9,839 bases of DNA from Candidatus Segetimicrobium genomatis (GTDB taxonomy: Bacteria; Sysuimicrobiota; Sysuimicrobiia; Sysuimicrobiales; Segetimicrobiaceae). Position 1 is the stretch's first letter, and every line of letters begins with the position of its first letter. The position numbers were made by a program, and so were the translations under genes. The notes beneath the pieces are model-generated. The model saw nothing but the letters and a program-made list of their open reading frames with translations. It was not told the DNA's origin and ran no database searches. The stretch covers positions 1 to 9,839 of the forward strand of contig VBAO01000012.1 in assembly GCA_005883865.1 (NCBI GenBank). Reading direction: 5' to 3'. This document shows positions 1 to 7,095 of the stretch, piece by piece.

Positions 1-2396
1 TCACCGGGCAACTCGACGTCTACCGGCATGCCCTCCACCTGACCGAGCAGGAGACCGTCCTCGACGCCGCCGTGTGGTTTCACATGGGCGTGTCGTCTCG
101 GGCGGCGGGGAGGGGGGACGTCTCGGTCGTCTGCTTCAAGAAGGTCATCGAGGTGGATCCCGACGAGCCTCTGGCGTATTGGGAGCTCGTGAATCTGTAC
201 GTCGATCAGGAGACCCCCGAGGCGGCCGTCATCGTGCTGAGCGCGCTGGGGGAGCGGCTGGCGGGCCACGGAGACTGGCCCCGCGCGGTCGTCGCCTGGA
301 AGCACGCGGCTGAGCTCGCCCCCGATGATACCGACATCCTGAAAGCCCTCCAAGAGGCCTACGCACAGACCGGGCAGACGCAGGAAGCTTCGAACATCAA
401 ATCCATTCTGTCAAGCGCCAAGCCCGGTGCACCGTCCAGGGCGGCGCCGCCACCCATCGCCCCTCCCCCGGCCGAGTCACGCCCAGCCCGCGGCCACTCT
501 GCCCCCTCCGCCGCGTCGCCGGCTTCACCCCCCGCCGCCCCCGCGAAGCCCGCCGCGAGCGGGAAGGTGGAGGGCGGGCCGCGCAAGGCGCCGCTGCCCC
601 GCCCGCCCGCGCCGGCGGCTGGGCCCCAGCCCCCGTCGCGGACCCCCGCCCAGCGCGGCCCGGTCGACAGCGGCAGGGGAAGGAGATCGCGCGAGCCCCT
701 CCTGGGAGAGATCCTCGTCTCCCACGAGTGGGTGACGGAGGGGCAGTTGAAGCAGGCCACGGATATCCAGCGGCAGAGCAACGCCCGCCTGGGCCGGATC
801 CTGGTCGAGATGGGCGCCATCACCGAGCAGCAGCTCTCCCAGGGACTGGCCGAGCAGTGGGGGCTCCGGTTCACCGACCTCGCCGACACGGTGGTGGAGT
901 CGGAAGTCGCCCGGCTGATCCCCTCGTATCTGGCCCGCCGCCACGGGGTGGTGGCCATCGGCCGGGAGAGGAACCGGCTCGTCGTGGCCATGTCCGACCC
1001 GTTGAACGTGGTCGCCATCGACGACATCCGTCTCCTGACCGGGTTGGAAGTCGAGGTCGTGATCGCCAGCAGCGCCGACATCAACCGGACCCAGTCTCTC
1101 GTCTACGGCGGGGGCGGCGATATCGATGACATCCTGACCCGGTCGCCCGGCTCGGAGCCCGAGATCTCCGACGGCGACCGCGTCGAGGAGGTCAGTATCG
1201 AGAACCTCCGGACGGCCGTCGAGGAGGCGCCGATCATCCGGGCGGTCAACCAGATTCTCTCCCAGGCGATTCAGTCGGGAGCCAGCGACATCCACATCGA
1301 GCCCCACCGGAACGAGGTCAAGGTGCGGCTACGGATCGACGGCGTGCTCCAGGACATCATGTCCCCGCCGAAGTCGGTCCAGGCCCCGCTCATCTCGCGG
1401 ATCAAGATCCTCGCCGACATGGACATCGCGGAACGCCGCCTCCCCCAGGACGGGCACATCCATCTCAAGGCGGAAAACAAGGAGTTCGACCTGCGGGTCA
1501 GCTCGCTGCCCACCGTGTTGGGCGAGAAGATCGTGCTCCGCCTGCTCGACCAGAGCAGCACGCGGGTCTCCCTCGAAGAGATCGGGTTCACGAGCTCCCT
1601 CCTGACCACGTGGGAGAGCCTCATCACCAAGCCCTACGGCTTCCTCCTCGTCACGGGGCCGACCGGCAGCGGGAAGACCACCACCCTCTACACCTCGCTC
1701 ACGCGGATCAACACCCCCGAGCGCAACATCGTGAGCGTGGAGAACCCGGTCGAGTACCAGATCCCGCGGGTCAACCAGGTCCAGGTCAACCCCAAAGTCG
1801 GCCTGAGCTTTGCCAGCGGCCTCAGGACCATTCTCCGGCAGGATCCCGATGTCGTGCTCATCGGCGAGATCCGGGATCGCGAGACGGCCGAGATCGCCGT
1901 CCAGGCCTCGATGACCGGCCACCTCGTGCTCAGCACCATCCATACGAACGACGCCCCGGGGGCGGTGGTCCGGCTCCGGGACATGGGCATCGAGCCGTTC
2001 CTCATCACCTCGTCGCTGATCGGCGTGCTCGCCCAGCGCCTCGTCCGCGTGATCTGCTCGAAGTGCAAGGAGGCGTATGTGCCTCCGATGGACGCCCTCA
2101 AGCGGCTCGGGGTCGACGCCGAACGGCGGGCGGACATCCACCTCTTCCGGGGGCAGGGGTGCGACGCGTGCCGGAAGACCGGATACAAGGGGCGGATTGG
2201 CGTCTTCGAGCTCATGGTCGTGAGCGAACGGCTGCGCGCCATGGTCGTGGCCGGCGCCCCCACCGAGCAGCTGCGGGACGCGGCGATCGAAGAAGGGATG
2301 CGAACCCTCAAACACGACGCCGTCCAGAAAGTGCTCGAGGGGGTCACCACCTTTGAGGAGATGCTGCGCGTGGTGTTTGTCAGCGAGGCGGTGTAG
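1..2396 (+). CDS. TPR-fused PilB/GspE-family type IV pilus assembly ATPase, 5' partial
   Basis: This is an AAA+-like secretion ATPase of the PilB/GspE family, expected to form a cytoplasmic hexamer driving pilin polymerisation. The frame is open from the left edge. The first usual start codon (GTG at 72) has no Shine-Dalgarno and lies inside helical TPR-like sequence, so the true start is probably upstream. Order: TPR-like helices (about 9-410), a Pro/Ala-rich linker (about 420-690), an MshEN-type domain (about 696-1100), then the ATPase domain. Seen: SDIHIEP at 1287, Walker A GPTGSGKT at 1656-1679, Walker B LIGE ending 1868, the His-box STIHTND, and zinc CxxC pairs at 2055/2064 and 2160/2169. 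The Asp-box reads E-N-P (codon 1743) where the second PilB has E-D-P. The catalytic residues are intact, so it is probably active. The TPR fusion is unusual for PilB and may recruit a partner. It is a paralogue of the gene at 4172. Confidence 0.93.
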   Translation, partial: TGQLDVYRHALHLTEQETVLDAAVWFHMGVSSRAAGRGDVSVVCFKKVIEVDPDEPLAYWELVNLYVDQETPEAAVIVLSALGERLAGHGDWPRAVVAWKHAAELAPDDTDILKALQEAYAQTGQTQEASNIKSILSSAKPGAPSRAAPPPIAPPPAESRPARGHSAPSAASPASPPAAPAKPAASGKVEGGPRKAPLPRPPAPAAGPQPPSRTPAQRGPVDSGRGRRSREPLLGEILVSHEWVTEGQLKQATDIQRQSNARLGRILVEMGAITEQQLSQGLAEQWGLRFTDLADTVVESEVARLIPSYLARRHGVVAIGRERNRLVVAMSDPLNVVAIDDIRLLTGLEVEVVIASSADINRTQSLVYGGGGDIDDILTRSPGSEPEISDGDRVEEVSIENLRTAVEEAPIIRAVNQILSQAIQSGASDIHIEPHRNEVKVRLRIDGVLQDIMSPPKSVQAPLISRIKILADMDIAERRLPQDGHIHLKAENKEFDLRVSSLPTVLGEKIVLRLLDQSSTRVSLEEIGFTSSLLTTWESLITKPYGFLLVTGPTGSGKTTTLYTSLTRINTPERNIVSVENPVEYQIPRVNQVQVNPKVGLSFASGLRTILRQDPDVVLIGEIRDRETAEIAVQASMTGHLVLSTIHTNDAPGAVVRLRDMGIEPFLITSSLIGVLAQRLVRVICSKCKEAYVPPMDALKRLGVDAERRADIHLFRGQGCDACRKTGYKGRIGVFELMVVSERLRAMVVAGAPTEQLRDAAIEEGMRTLKHDAVQKVLEGVTTFEEMLRVVFVSEAV

Positions 2397-2420
2397 CGGC
2401 GGTTGCTCCGAGGGGCGTGG

Positions 2421-2561
2421 ATGGTGTCCGATGCACGGGCGATTCAGGGCACAGTACATGGAGGGCCCGGTCAAGATAGGTTGACGCGCCCCTGGGGTTC
2501 GCACGCAGGAGGATCGGCTGAGCCGCGCGGCACTGCGCCCGCGCGGCGAGCGGGTTTTTGA
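2421..2561 (+). CDS. possible 46-aa leader peptide
   Basis: A short frame starts at ATG 2421 with GAGGGG (2410-2415) five bases upstream and ends at TGA 2559-2561, inside the T-run. The peptide begins MVSDARAIQG and is rich in Gly, Arg and Ala, with no transmembrane segment and no run of a single regulatory amino acid. It stops 11 bases before the DnaB-like ATG, so ribosomes could reinitiate there, and its translation would cover both hairpins. It is not recognised as any family. Chance frames of this size are common at this GC content, so the case rests on the Shine-Dalgarno and the position. Confidence 0.22.
   Translation: MVSDARAIQGTVHGGPGQDRLTRPWGSHAGGSAEPRGTAPARRAGF
2522..2547 (+). other. 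9-bp GC hairpin, possible antiterminator
   Basis: GCCGCGCGG at 2522-2530 is perfectly complementary to CCGCGCGGC at 2539-2547, with an 8-nt loop. The T-run begins seven bases after the stem, which is too far for a clean intrinsic terminator. Its right arm shares bases with the left arm of the hairpin at 2538-2554, so the two cannot form together. Confidence 0.4.
2538..2559 (+). terminator. weak intrinsic terminator or attenuator
   Basis: CCCGC (2538-2542) pairs with GCGGG (2550-2554) around a 7-nt loop and is followed at once by TTTTT (2555-2559). The stem is only 5 bp, so termination would be partial at best. It lies just before the Shine-Dalgarno of the DnaB-like gene, which fits attenuation better than an operon end. 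It competes with the stronger hairpin at 2522-2547. Confidence 0.3.
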
Positions 2562-2562
2562 C

Positions 2563-2569
2563 GGGAGGG
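2563..2569 (+). promoter_or_regulatory. Shine-Dalgarno deciding the DnaB-like start
   Basis: GGGAGGG lies three bases before ATG 2573. It supports ATG 2573 over the upstream in-frame TTG at 2558, whose preceding bases are hairpin and T-run, and over the ATG at 2588. Confidence 0.6.
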
Positions 2570-2572
2570 CGT

Positions 2573-4120
2573 ATGGACTACGAGGACATGGAAGCCGCGG
2601 TCCTGAAGGGCTTCGTGCGGGATCGGCAGCTCATCACCATCGCGCTCAACCAGGGGTTCTCCCCTGAGTTGCTGCCGTCCCCTGTGGCCCGCCGTCTCTG
2701 CAACTCCATGATCGACCTCTACCTGGCGCGCGGGGGAGAGGTGATCAGCGAGGTGACGGTGCGGAATCACCTCGAAACGCAGGGCGCCCTCAACGCCGAG
2801 ATGGAGCACTACCTGCGCGCCGTGCTGGCGATGCGCCCGCCCGACGCCGGCCGGATGATGACCTACGTCGATTCGCTGCGCAACCGCGACAGCCGCGAGC
2901 GGCTGCAGACCCTCCACGACCAGCTCGGCGCCTTTCTGGGCGGAGGGGACGGGGCCCAGGGCGACCTCATCCAGTTCACGACGGAGATGCTCCACAAGCT
3001 CATCGAGCTGCAGAAGCGCAGGGTCCGCCAGCACATCGGCCCCGTGACGGACGTGATCGCGTCCCTGACGGAGGACGTCGCCCGGCTGGCCGGGGCGGGC
3101 GGCATCCTGGGGTTCTCGATCAGCCCGTTCGAGCGGCTCAACGCCCTGCTGTCCGGGCTGCGCCGCGGCTTCTACTACGGGCTCGCCGGGGCGCCCCGGC
3201 GCGGCAAGACCAACTTCGTCCTCGAACTCGCGATGCACGTGGCGACCAACCACCACGTGCCCTGCCTCTACTACTCCTGGGAGCAGACCTCGCGCGTGCT
3301 CGCGGCCCGGCTCCTGGCCAAGGAGACCGGCATCGATCCGGCAACGATCCTCGTGGGGGGGAAGCCCGGAGGGGAGCCGATCACGGACCGGCTGCACGCC
3401 GCCCAAGAGCGGATGGCGCGATTCACGCCGTACCTGTTCCTGGTGGAAGGGAGCCGGCAGGACACGTTGAACCGGATCCGGACGCACGCGTACAATATCA
3501 TGCAGGAGTTTCAGACCAACGACATCGCCATCTTCCTCGACTACCTGCAGAAGATTCCCCTCGATGACCACATGGATGACTGGAAGGCGCGGACCGACCT
3601 CATCTCCACCGCCCTGGCCGAACTGAGCCTCGAGCTCAACATCCCGGTCTTTGCGATCTCCCCCCTCGACAAAGAGGGGTGCCGCCTCGACGAGCGCCCG
3701 GCGGAGGCGGAGCAGGAGTACTCCGAGTACGCGCGGCCCACCATGCACCACAGCATGGGGAGCGGCGACCTCGAGTACGACCTGGACGTGGCGATGGTCC
3801 TGGCCAAGGATTGGAAGGCCACGGGGGAGCTCCACCAGTTCCTCGAGACGCGGGCCAAGAGCGCGAACGTCGATCCCGACACCATCCCGAAGATCGACAT
3901 CGTCAACCTCTTCGTCGACAAGAACCGGGATGCGCCTGCCGCCTCCTCGTACATCGTGCAGTACGCGTTCTTCGTCACGCTCAACAAGTTCGTGGAGCTG
4001 GACTACAAGCAGACGAAGGAGTATCAGGCGGACTTCCACGGATTCGCGAAGCTCCAGCAGATCTACGCGTACCTGCTCGACACGGGACTGCTGACGAAAC
4101 CCGAGCCGGCCCGCACATGA
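2573..4120 (+). CDS. DnaB-like RecA-fold ATPase in the pilus operon
   Basis: This 515-aa protein has the two-domain plan of replicative helicase DnaB (usually about 450-470 aa). A helical N-domain spans about residues 7-150 and a RecA-like C-domain about 170-480. Seen: Walker A GAPRRGKT (206-213), S-W-E-Q with the presumed catalytic Glu (E237), Walker B IFLDYLQ (D323), and K-N-R (450-452) matching the DnaB K-x-R arginine-finger motif. Departures: the motif SQLNR reads SPLDK (P364), a charged insertion follows at about 370-390, and the LRESG loop that touches ssDNA reads SMGSG (394-398). It lies 176 bp after one pilB-type gene and 51 bp before another, so a pilus or DNA-uptake role is plausible. 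Family membership is well supported; the role is inference. Alternatives are a duplicated replicative helicase, a phage-derived helicase, or a non-helicase ATPase regulating the pilus motors. The start is ATG 2573 on its Shine-Dalgarno. Confidence 0.85.
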   Translation: MDYEDMEAAVLKGFVRDRQLITIALNQGFSPELLPSPVARRLCNSMIDLYLARGGEVISEVTVRNHLETQGALNAEMEHYLRAVLAMRPPDAGRMMTYVDSLRNRDSRERLQTLHDQLGAFLGGGDGAQGDLIQFTTEMLHKLIELQKRRVRQHIGPVTDVIASLTEDVARLAGAGGILGFSISPFERLNALLSGLRRGFYYGLAGAPRRGKTNFVLELAMHVATNHHVPCLYYSWEQTSRVLAARLLAKETGIDPATILVGGKPGGEPITDRLHAAQERMARFTPYLFLVEGSRQDTLNRIRTHAYNIMQEFQTNDIAIFLDYLQKIPLDDHMDDWKARTDLISTALAELSLELNIPVFAISPLDKEGCRLDERPAEAEQEYSEYARPTMHHSMGSGDLEYDLDVAMVLAKDWKATGELHQFLETRAKSANVDPDTIPKIDIVNLFVDKNRDAPAASSYIVQYAFFVTLNKFVELDYKQTKEYQADFHGFAKLQQIYAYLLDTGLLTKPEPART

Positions 4121-4129
4121 GCGGGAGCA

Positions 4130-4149
4130 CGCGCGCCCCCGGGCGCGCG
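4130..4149 (+). other. GC hairpin between the DnaB-like gene and pilB
   Basis: CGCGCGCC (4130-4137) pairs with GGCGCGCG (4142-4149) around a 4-nt loop. No T-run follows. It sits in the 51-bp gap, 22 bases before the pilB ATG. It could protect or tune the mRNA between the two genes, or terminate weakly, but in such GC-rich DNA it could also be chance. Confidence 0.35.
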
Positions 4150-4160
4150 ACGGGGTAGGC

Positions 4161-4166
4161 GAAGGG
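4161..4166 (+). promoter_or_regulatory. Shine-Dalgarno deciding the pilB start
   Basis: GAAGGG ends five bases before ATG 4172. The alternative in-frame GTG at 4166 overlaps this motif and would have no usable ribosome binding site of its own. Confidence 0.5.
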
Positions 4167-4171
4167 TGCCG

Positions 4172-5869
4172 ATGGCAACCACGTCACGGCGGAAAAAGCT
4201 CCTCGGCGAGGTGCTCGTCGAGTCCGGGCTGATCACCCAGGAGCAGCTTGCCGAGGCCATGGCGCTGCAGAAGCAGAGCAAGGAGCGCCTCGGCCGGGTG
4301 CTGCTCGCCATGGGCATCGCCACCGAAAAGGACATCGCGATGGCGATCGCCAAGCAGCTCGGCCTGGAGTTCGTCGACCTCGACAACGTGGTTCCGGAAG
4401 AGTCCGCGCTCCTCGAGCTCCCCGAGCACCTCGCCCGGCGCTTCCAGCTGATCCCGCTCGGGGGCCTCAACGGCAAGCTCAAACTCGGCATGGTCGATCC
4501 TCTCGACGTGCTGGCGCTCGACGACGCGCGCCGCCATACCGGCAAGGAGATCGACGTCGTCGTCATCGCCCACGACGGGTTCCTCCGCGTCCTCAACCAG
4601 TACCCGGCCCTGGACGACAGCGTCAAGGCGATGATCGCGGAGATCAAGACCGACGCCGCCGAGGAACTAGGGCTCGACACCCTCCGGAAGCTCGTCGACG
4701 ATGCCCCGGTCGTCCGCCTGGTCAACGTGATCATCGTGCAGGCGCTTCGCCAGCGGGCCAGCGACATCCACATCGAGCCGCAGGAGACCCGGGTCCGGGT
4801 CCGGTACCGCATCGACGGCGCCTTGTACGTCGTCATGACGCCGCCCGCGCACATCCACGCGGCCATCATCTCCCGGATCAAGATCATGGCGGAGATGGAC
4901 ATCGCCGAGCGGCGGCTCCCGCAGGACGGGCGCATCCAGCTCAAGGTCGAGAGCAAGGAGATCGACCTCCGCGTCAGCACCATCCCGACCGTCTTCGGCG
5001 AAAAGGTCGTCATGCGGATCCTGGACAAGAGCCAGACGCTCGTGAGCATCGAGAAGGTCGGGCTCATCGCCGAGAACCGAACCCGGTTCGAATCGCTGCT
5101 GACGAAGCCCTACGGGATCGTCCTCCTCACCGGCCCGACGGGCAGCGGGAAGACGACGACGCTCTATACGATCCTGAACAAGCTCAACTCGACCGAGAGC
5201 AACATCATCACCGTCGAGGACCCCGTCGAATACCAGCTCGCCGGGATCAGCCAGGTCCAGGTCAACGTGAAGGCGGGGCTCACGTTCGCCAACGGCCTGC
5301 GGTCGTTCCTGCGGCAGGACCCGGACATCATCATGGTCGGCGAGATCCGCGACGAGGAGACCGCCCGCATCGCGATCCACGCGGCGATGACCGGCCACCT
5401 GGTGCTCAGCACGCTGCACACCAACGATGCCGCCGGCGCGATTACCCGGCTCGTCGACATGGGGATCGAGCCGTTCCTCGTGTCCTCGTCCCTGATCGGC
5501 GTGATCGCGCAGCGCCTGATCCGGGTCCTGTGCGACAAGTGCAAGCAGCCGTATACGCCGCCGGCCGAGGTGTTGCAGCGCCTCGGGGCCGCGGTGCTGG
5601 CGGGCGACGACCAGCTGCCGATCCACCGGCCCGTGGGCTGCGAGTTTTGCAACAAGATCGGGTACCGGGGGCGCATCGGCATCTTCGAGATCATGGTCTG
5701 TGACGACGAGATCAAATCGCTGATCACGAAGCGGGCGTCCATCGCGGAGATCAAGGACGAGGCGGTGAAGAAGGGGATGTGGACCCTCGCCGAGGACGGC
5801 CTCGAGAAGGTCGTCCTCGGGGTCACCAGCCCGGAAGAGGTTCTGGATGTCGTCTTTGTCCAGGAGTAG
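4172..5869 (+). CDS. pilB: PilB type IV pilus extension ATPase
   Basis: This 565-aa protein has the usual PilB/GspE length. It should hydrolyse ATP as a cytoplasmic hexamer and drive pilin assembly through PilC. Seen: an MshEN-type N-domain (about residues 8-140) with two 24-residue motif halves separated by five residues; SDIHIEP; Walker A GPTGSGKT (321-328, K327); Asp-box VEDPVEY; Walker B IMVGE (E391); His-box STLHTND; and zinc Cys pairs C454/C457 and C490/C493. Every expected ATPase motif is present. MshEN domains in PilB relatives bind cyclic di-GMP. Here the second motif half keeps RLG while the first reads LLG, so binding is possible but unproven. It is 51 bp after the DnaB-like gene and 29 bp before pilT. 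It is closely related to the ATPase ending at 2396, sharing long matching blocks in the catalytic domain, but lacks that protein's TPR and linker. It is probably the main extension motor. Confidence 0.95.
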   Translation: MATTSRRKKLLGEVLVESGLITQEQLAEAMALQKQSKERLGRVLLAMGIATEKDIAMAIAKQLGLEFVDLDNVVPEESALLELPEHLARRFQLIPLGGLNGKLKLGMVDPLDVLALDDARRHTGKEIDVVVIAHDGFLRVLNQYPALDDSVKAMIAEIKTDAAEELGLDTLRKLVDDAPVVRLVNVIIVQALRQRASDIHIEPQETRVRVRYRIDGALYVVMTPPAHIHAAIISRIKIMAEMDIAERRLPQDGRIQLKVESKEIDLRVSTIPTVFGEKVVMRILDKSQTLVSIEKVGLIAENRTRFESLLTKPYGIVLLTGPTGSGKTTTLYTILNKLNSTESNIITVEDPVEYQLAGISQVQVNVKAGLTFANGLRSFLRQDPDIIMVGEIRDEETARIAIHAAMTGHLVLSTLHTNDAAGAITRLVDMGIEPFLVSSSLIGVIAQRLIRVLCDKCKQPYTPPAEVLQRLGAAVLAGDDQLPIHRPVGCEFCNKIGYRGRIGIFEIMVCDDEIKSLITKRASIAEIKDEAVKKGMWTLAEDGLEKVVLGVTSPEEVLDVVFVQE

Positions 5870-5879
5870 CGCCCAGCCT

Positions 5880-5892
5880 AGGAGAACGGGGG
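5880..5892 (+). promoter_or_regulatory. Shine-Dalgarno region deciding the pilT start
   Basis: AGGAGAA (5880-5886) and GGGGG (5888-5892) lie 12 and 6 bases before ATG 5899. They support that start over earlier in-frame codons inside pilB, because PilT homology begins at MHINELL. Confidence 0.6.
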
Positions 5893-5898
5893 ATCGCG

Positions 5899-7050
5899 AT
5901 GCACATCAATGAGCTCCTGAAGGAAACGATGGACGCCCATGCCAGCGACCTGCACCTGACCGCCGGGCGGAAGCCCACCATCCGGGTGTGGGGCAAGCTC
6001 CAGACGCTGGACCACCACGAGGTCCTCACCCCGGAGGACAGTTCGCAGCTGGCGTACAGCATGCTCAACGCCTTCCAGAAGCAGAAGTTCGAGAAGACGT
6101 GGGAGCTCGACCTCTCCTACGGCGTCCCCGGCCTCGGGCGCTTCCGCGTGAACCTGTACCGGCAGCGGGGCGCCACGGGGATCGCCATCCGCTCGATCCC
6201 CTCGGTCATCCCGAGCATCGAGGACCTCAACCTTCCCCCGATTCTCCGGGACCTGTCCCGAAAGCCCCGCGGCATGATCCTCGTGACCGGTCCCACGGGG
6301 CACGGGAAGAGCACGGCGCTCGCGGCGATGATCGACGCCATCAACTCGGAGCGGGCGTGCCACATCGTCACCGTCGAAGACCCGATCGAGTACCTGCACG
6401 AGCACAAGAAGAGCATCGTCAACCAGCGGGAGCTCGGCTTCGACACCCAGACCTTCCCCAACGCCCTGCGGGGGGTGCTGCGCGAGGATCCCAACGTCGT
6501 CATGGTCGGCGAGATGCGCGATCTGGAGACCATCGGGGCCGCGCTGACGATCGCCGAGACCGGCCACCTCGTGTTCGCGACCCTCCACACCGCCAACGCC
6601 GCGCAGAGCATCGACCGGATCGTCGACGTCTTCCCCCCGTATCAGCAGCAGCAGGTCCGGATCCAGCTGGCTCAGGTGCTCGAGGCGGTGCTCTCCCAGC
6701 AACTGATCACCAACGACCGGGTCCGCGCCAAAGTGGCCGGCGTGGCGCGCGCGGCGACCCACCGGCGCGCCGGGGGGACCGCGACGCTCCAGACCGTGTG
6801 GCCGAGCCTGGAAGAGATCGGGCGGGTGCCGGCCCTGGAGATCATGATCGCCACGCCGGCGATCCGCAACCTCATTCGCGAAGCCAAGACCCACCAGATC
6901 GAGTCCACCCTCCAGACGGGGGGCCAGTACGGGATGCAGACGATGGACATGGCGCTGGCCGATCTCTTTCGTCGCCGCCTGATCAGTTACGAGGACGCGA
7001 TCGGCCGCGCGATGCACCCCGACGACCTGAAGAAGCTGATCGCCGAGTGA
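5899..7050 (+). CDS. pilT: PilT type IV pilus retraction ATPase
   Basis: This 383-aa PilT-family ATPase powers pilus disassembly and hence twitching motility and DNA uptake. Seen: an N-domain with ASDLHLTAGRKP near residues 16-27; Walker A GPTGHGKS (131-138, K137), with His where Ser is common; VEDPIEY; Walker B MVGE (E205) followed by MRDLET; the His-box ATLHTAN; and the PilT signature AIRNLIRE (321-328), which separates it from PilB. It is some 25-30 residues longer than typical PilT because of extra sequence at about 274-307, rich in Arg, Ala and Thr, between the ATPase core and the GRVPALEIM strand. There is no zinc Cys motif, as expected for PilT. It lies 29 bp after pilB and 45 bp before pilC, probably co-transcribed. 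PilU is an alternative name, but the complete signature favours PilT. Confidence 0.95.
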   Translation: MHINELLKETMDAHASDLHLTAGRKPTIRVWGKLQTLDHHEVLTPEDSSQLAYSMLNAFQKQKFEKTWELDLSYGVPGLGRFRVNLYRQRGATGIAIRSIPSVIPSIEDLNLPPILRDLSRKPRGMILVTGPTGHGKSTALAAMIDAINSERACHIVTVEDPIEYLHEHKKSIVNQRELGFDTQTFPNALRGVLREDPNVVMVGEMRDLETIGAALTIAETGHLVFATLHTANAAQSIDRIVDVFPPYQQQQVRIQLAQVLEAVLSQQLITNDRVRAKVAGVARAATHRRAGGTATLQTVWPSLEEIGRVPALEIMIATPAIRNLIREAKTHQIESTLQTGGQYGMQTMDMALADLFRRRLISYEDAIGRAMHPDDLKKLIAE

Positions 7051-7081
7051 TGCGGATGACCGACGCACTCATGACTCCGAC

Positions 7082-7086
7082 GGAGG
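7082..7086 (+). promoter_or_regulatory. Shine-Dalgarno of pilC
   Basis: GGAGG lies nine bases before ATG 7096, the strongest ribosome binding site in the window. It agrees with the usual PilC N-terminus, MPLYEYTARD. Confidence 0.65.
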
Positions 7087-7095
7087 GGACGAGCC

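Larger units (their letters stand above)
2397..2572 (+). other. 176-bp intergenic leader between the TPR-PilB and DnaB-like genes
   Basis: This is the largest gap in the operon. It holds a short ORF with a good Shine-Dalgarno (2421-2561), two overlapping GC-rich hairpins (2522-2547 and 2538-2554) and a run of five T's (2555-2559), followed by the Shine-Dalgarno of the DnaB-like gene. A TTGACG hexamer at 2481-2486 resembles a -35 box but has no matching -10. The arrangement would suit a transcription attenuator or an internal processing site. That is inference from sequence layout only. Confidence 0.5.

Noticed and set aside
72..74. GTG 72 as the true start of the first ATPase
   Set aside because: No Shine-Dalgarno precedes it, and the frame stays open to the edge with TPR-like helical sequence upstream.
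2481..2509. TTGACG as the -35 box of an internal promoter
   Set aside because: About 17 bases downstream the sequence is ACGCAG, with no resemblance to a -10 box; one hexamer is not enough.
2471..4039. Long minus-strand open frame opposite the DnaB-like gene
   Set aside because: Its translation is Arg/Gly/Val/His-rich with no recognisable family, and the + strand frame carries clear DnaB motifs. High GC leaves antisense frames open.
1281..4779. A 23-bp identical direct repeat (1281-1303 and 4757-4779) in the two PilB-type genes
   Set aside because: It encodes the conserved A-S-D-I-H-I-E motif in both paralogues, so it reflects shared ancestry and constraint, not a mobile or regulatory repeat.
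5878..7068. Minus-strand open frame opposite pilT
   Set aside because: It mirrors the pilT codons and shows no domain; pilT is unambiguous.
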